From UBA9715 sp003452695 (lineage in GTDB: Bacteria; Actinomycetota; Coriobacteriia; Coriobacteriales; Eggerthellaceae): a stretch of DNA of 15,476 bases. Of this stretch, positions 14,088 to 15,476 are shown piece after piece; the stretch's first letter is position 1, and each line of letters opens with the position of its first letter. The stretch is taken from the NCBI GenBank assembly GCA_946625225.1, contig CAMOTA010000063.1, positions 1 through 15,476 of the forward strand, read 5' to 3'. The position numbers and the translations under genes are program-made. Under the pieces are notes generated by a model. It worked only from the letters and a program-made list of their open reading frames with translations, had not been told where the DNA came from and searched no databases.

Positions 14088-15323
14088 CTAGCAGAACACG
14101 TACGCCTGGCTTATGCCCCATTCGGCAACCGCAAGCACATTATCCAGCGACTTGTGCTTGCGGTAGTCTGCACCGGACTTGATCTCGACGGGCAGAACCC
14201 CGCCATCGCCCGGCACCACAAAATCCACTTCCCCGTACTTCGACTTGTCGAAGTATCTGAGCCCGTACCCGTTTGCAGCGAGCTCTTGCGCTGCCAGCGT
14301 CTCGAGCAGGGCGCCGTTGTTCACTCCCGCATCGCCCTGCACGAGCTCGAACTGGACCGACTTCTCCAGCATCGCCCCAAGCAGGCCGACATCGCAGGGA
14401 TAGAGCTTGAACAAACTGTGCTGCTCGTTGAGCGCCAAGGGCAGCTGGGGAGCGCGCACGTTATAGCAAGGCAAGGCCACTCCCGCATCCACGAGCCACA
14501 TGAAATCAGATGCGTAACGCTCCATCCGAGCCGTAGGGGCCAGATCCCGCAATTTGAAACGCTTATTCACACCCACGATCTCACTCGGCATGGCATCGAA
14601 TATAGCTTTCACATGGGGCTTATTCGCAGCGTATTTCGCGATGTCTTGCCTATACAGCTCGGCGATATCGCGCTGCGTGCCCAAAACCAATGCGAGGTCC
14701 TGCGTCTTCACAAGTTGGTCGACCGCCGCCGGCATGCCGCCGCAAGCCAAATAGAGCCGCGTCATGCGCAACAAGCGCTCGTGCACGGCAGCTGGAACTT
14801 CCCGCTTCCCCTCGAAGCATTCCCGCAAAAGGTCAAACGTTTCCCGCTGAAGACCCAATGCCGTGAAAAACTCTTTCAGCCCGAGCGGATGCATTCGAAC
14901 AACGTTTTCGTACCCCACCGGCAAAGACGGAACGTCGCGATAAAGAACCCCTAGGAGCGAGCCCGATTCTATGTAGTCGAAGCGCCCATCGTCGACCAGG
15001 AACTTTATCGCGCTTCGAGCCCGCGGACACTCTTGAACTTCATCGAGGAAGACCACCGAGCGACCTGGCTGCAAAGGCCGCCCCGAAAAGGCCGTGAGAT
15101 TGGCGATGAGCGTGTTGGCATCCAGGTTTCCCTCGAAAATGGCCTTTGCCTGGGGAGTCTCGACGAAGTTTATCTCTAACGCCGTCTCGTACGTATTGCG
15201 AATGAACTCGCGGATGGTGTACGTCTTGCCAACCTGGCGCGCGCCCGTGATAAAAAGCGCCTTGCGCGCTGAATCGCCATGCCATCGGACCAGATCGGCT
15301 GTTACGCTTCTGCTGAGAGACAT
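14088..15323 (-). CDS. AAA ATPase with C-terminal DUF4143 domain, interrupted near its end
   Basis: A 411-residue product. The N-terminal AAA_14-type ATPase domain has Walker A GARQVGKT (27-34), Walker B VVFLDE (90-95) and the ESGSLLG strand (119-125). The DUF4143 part ends in a PD-(D/E)xK-like pattern, GEVDFVV then PVEIKSG (Asp367, Glu380, Lys382). The function of the family is not established; a nucleic-acid or defence role has been suggested from its nuclease-like fold. The ATG at 15323 has the site ggaaag 4 nt upstream. The product stops at a TAG after AYVFC, about 32 residues short of the family's normal end, and those residues are still encoded beyond it. A single C-to-T change in a CAG codon would explain this. 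The shortened protein may still be active. Confidence 0.85.
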   Translation of the reverse strand: MSLSRSVTADLVRWHGDSARKALFITGARQVGKTYTIREFIRNTYETALEINFVETPQAKAIFEGNLDANTLIANLTAFSGRPLQPGRSVVFLDEVQECPRARSAIKFLVDDGRFDYIESGSLLGVLYRDVPSLPVGYENVVRMHPLGLKEFFTALGLQRETFDLLRECFEGKREVPAAVHERLLRMTRLYLACGGMPAAVDQLVKTQDLALVLGTQRDIAELYRQDIAKYAANKPHVKAIFDAMPSEIVGVNKRFKLRDLAPTARMERYASDFMWLVDAGVALPCYNVRAPQLPLALNEQHSLFKLYPCDVGLLGAMLEKSVQFELVQGDAGVNNGALLETLAAQELAANGYGLRYFDKSKYGEVDFVVPGDGGVLPVEIKSGADYRKHKSLDNVLAVAEWGISQAYVFC

Positions 15324-15352
15324 AGGCTTTCCATCTGCGATATAACTGAAGC

Positions 15353-15394
15353 GCGACCATTATAGACTATTTATGCCATTTGCATGCGACCATT
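15353..15394 (-). promoter_or_regulatory. Promoter region of the DUF4143 gene with direct repeats
   Basis: On the minus strand a perfect TATAAT (15359-15364) lies 36 bp upstream of the start codon. A 9-bp sequence, aatggtcgc, occurs twice in the same direction: once overlapping the end of this -10 box (15353-15361) and once just upstream of the -35 position (15386-15394), 33 bp apart, about three helical turns. No good -35 box is seen. The repeats may be sites for a regulator. Confidence 0.45.
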
Positions 15395-15437
15395 TTTAAT
15401 TTCTGATCAATAGTTTTGCGACGGTTGGTTGTAAATG

Positions 15438-15467
15438 TAACCGCAACGCTGTACGACTAACCGCAAC
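15438..15467. repeat. Two direct repeats at the right edge
   Basis: The 10-bp sequence taaccgcaac occurs at 15438-15447 and 15458-15467, exactly 20 bp apart, in a region with no gene. A 20-bp (two-turn) spacing is typical of regulator sites, but the window ends 9 bp later, so the gene it might serve is not visible. Confidence 0.45.
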
Positions 15468-15476
15468 AGTTGCGCT

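Noticed and set aside
14088..14090. UAG read as pyrrolysine
   Set aside because: TAG is the ordinary stop of at least six other genes in the window, and the position in the family is not a catalytic residue.

Overview
This window is GC-rich bacterial DNA with short AT-rich intergenic stretches, genes on both strands, several TTG/GTG starts and little operon packing. The C-terminal part of a DMSO-reductase-type ferredoxin, a FixB fragment, the type of secreted surface protein and a LuxR-family regulator beside a membrane gene all fit gut Coriobacteriia (Eggerthellaceae). That placement is inferred from family resemblance, not from a marker gene. No rRNA, tRNA, CRISPR array or intact insertion sequence was seen.

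Left part (1-4610): structured non-coding repeats (4-56, 74-143), a small XRE-type regulator with its own terminator and an operator-like palindrome, a 1016-residue secreted modular surface protein, and a small cysteine-rich protein of unknown function. The cysteine-rich gene lies between two elaborate palindromic elements (3921-4004 and 4552-4610).

Centre (4615-9818): a well-formed promoter drives an HTH-Fic protein, a probable AMP-transferase. Then comes a minus-strand pair of overlapping genes, a four-helix membrane protein followed by a soluble LuxR-type regulator. Diverging from these is a plus-strand pair, a phasin-like coiled-coil protein followed by a UbiB/ABC1-family atypical kinase.

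Right part (9872-12824): a copper-export operon on the minus strand, reading small unknown ORF - copA - copZ. CopA pumps Cu(I) out and CopZ is the small metallochaperone.

Far right (13070-15476): a decayed region. A ferredoxin C-terminal fragment (minus) and a FixB fragment (plus) lie back to back. Both have lost their N-terminal parts at the same point, and a perfect 10-bp inverted repeat sits exactly there. The FixB fragment runs in frame into the winged-helix tail of an unrelated ATPase. Next is a DUF4143-type AAA ATPase gene interrupted near its end by an in-frame TAG, with the missing family-typical C-terminus still readable for 32 codons downstream. I see no complete new system. The best candidates for follow-up are the structured repeat elements, the inverted repeats at the Fic promoter, the deletion junction and the amber-interrupted ATPase.
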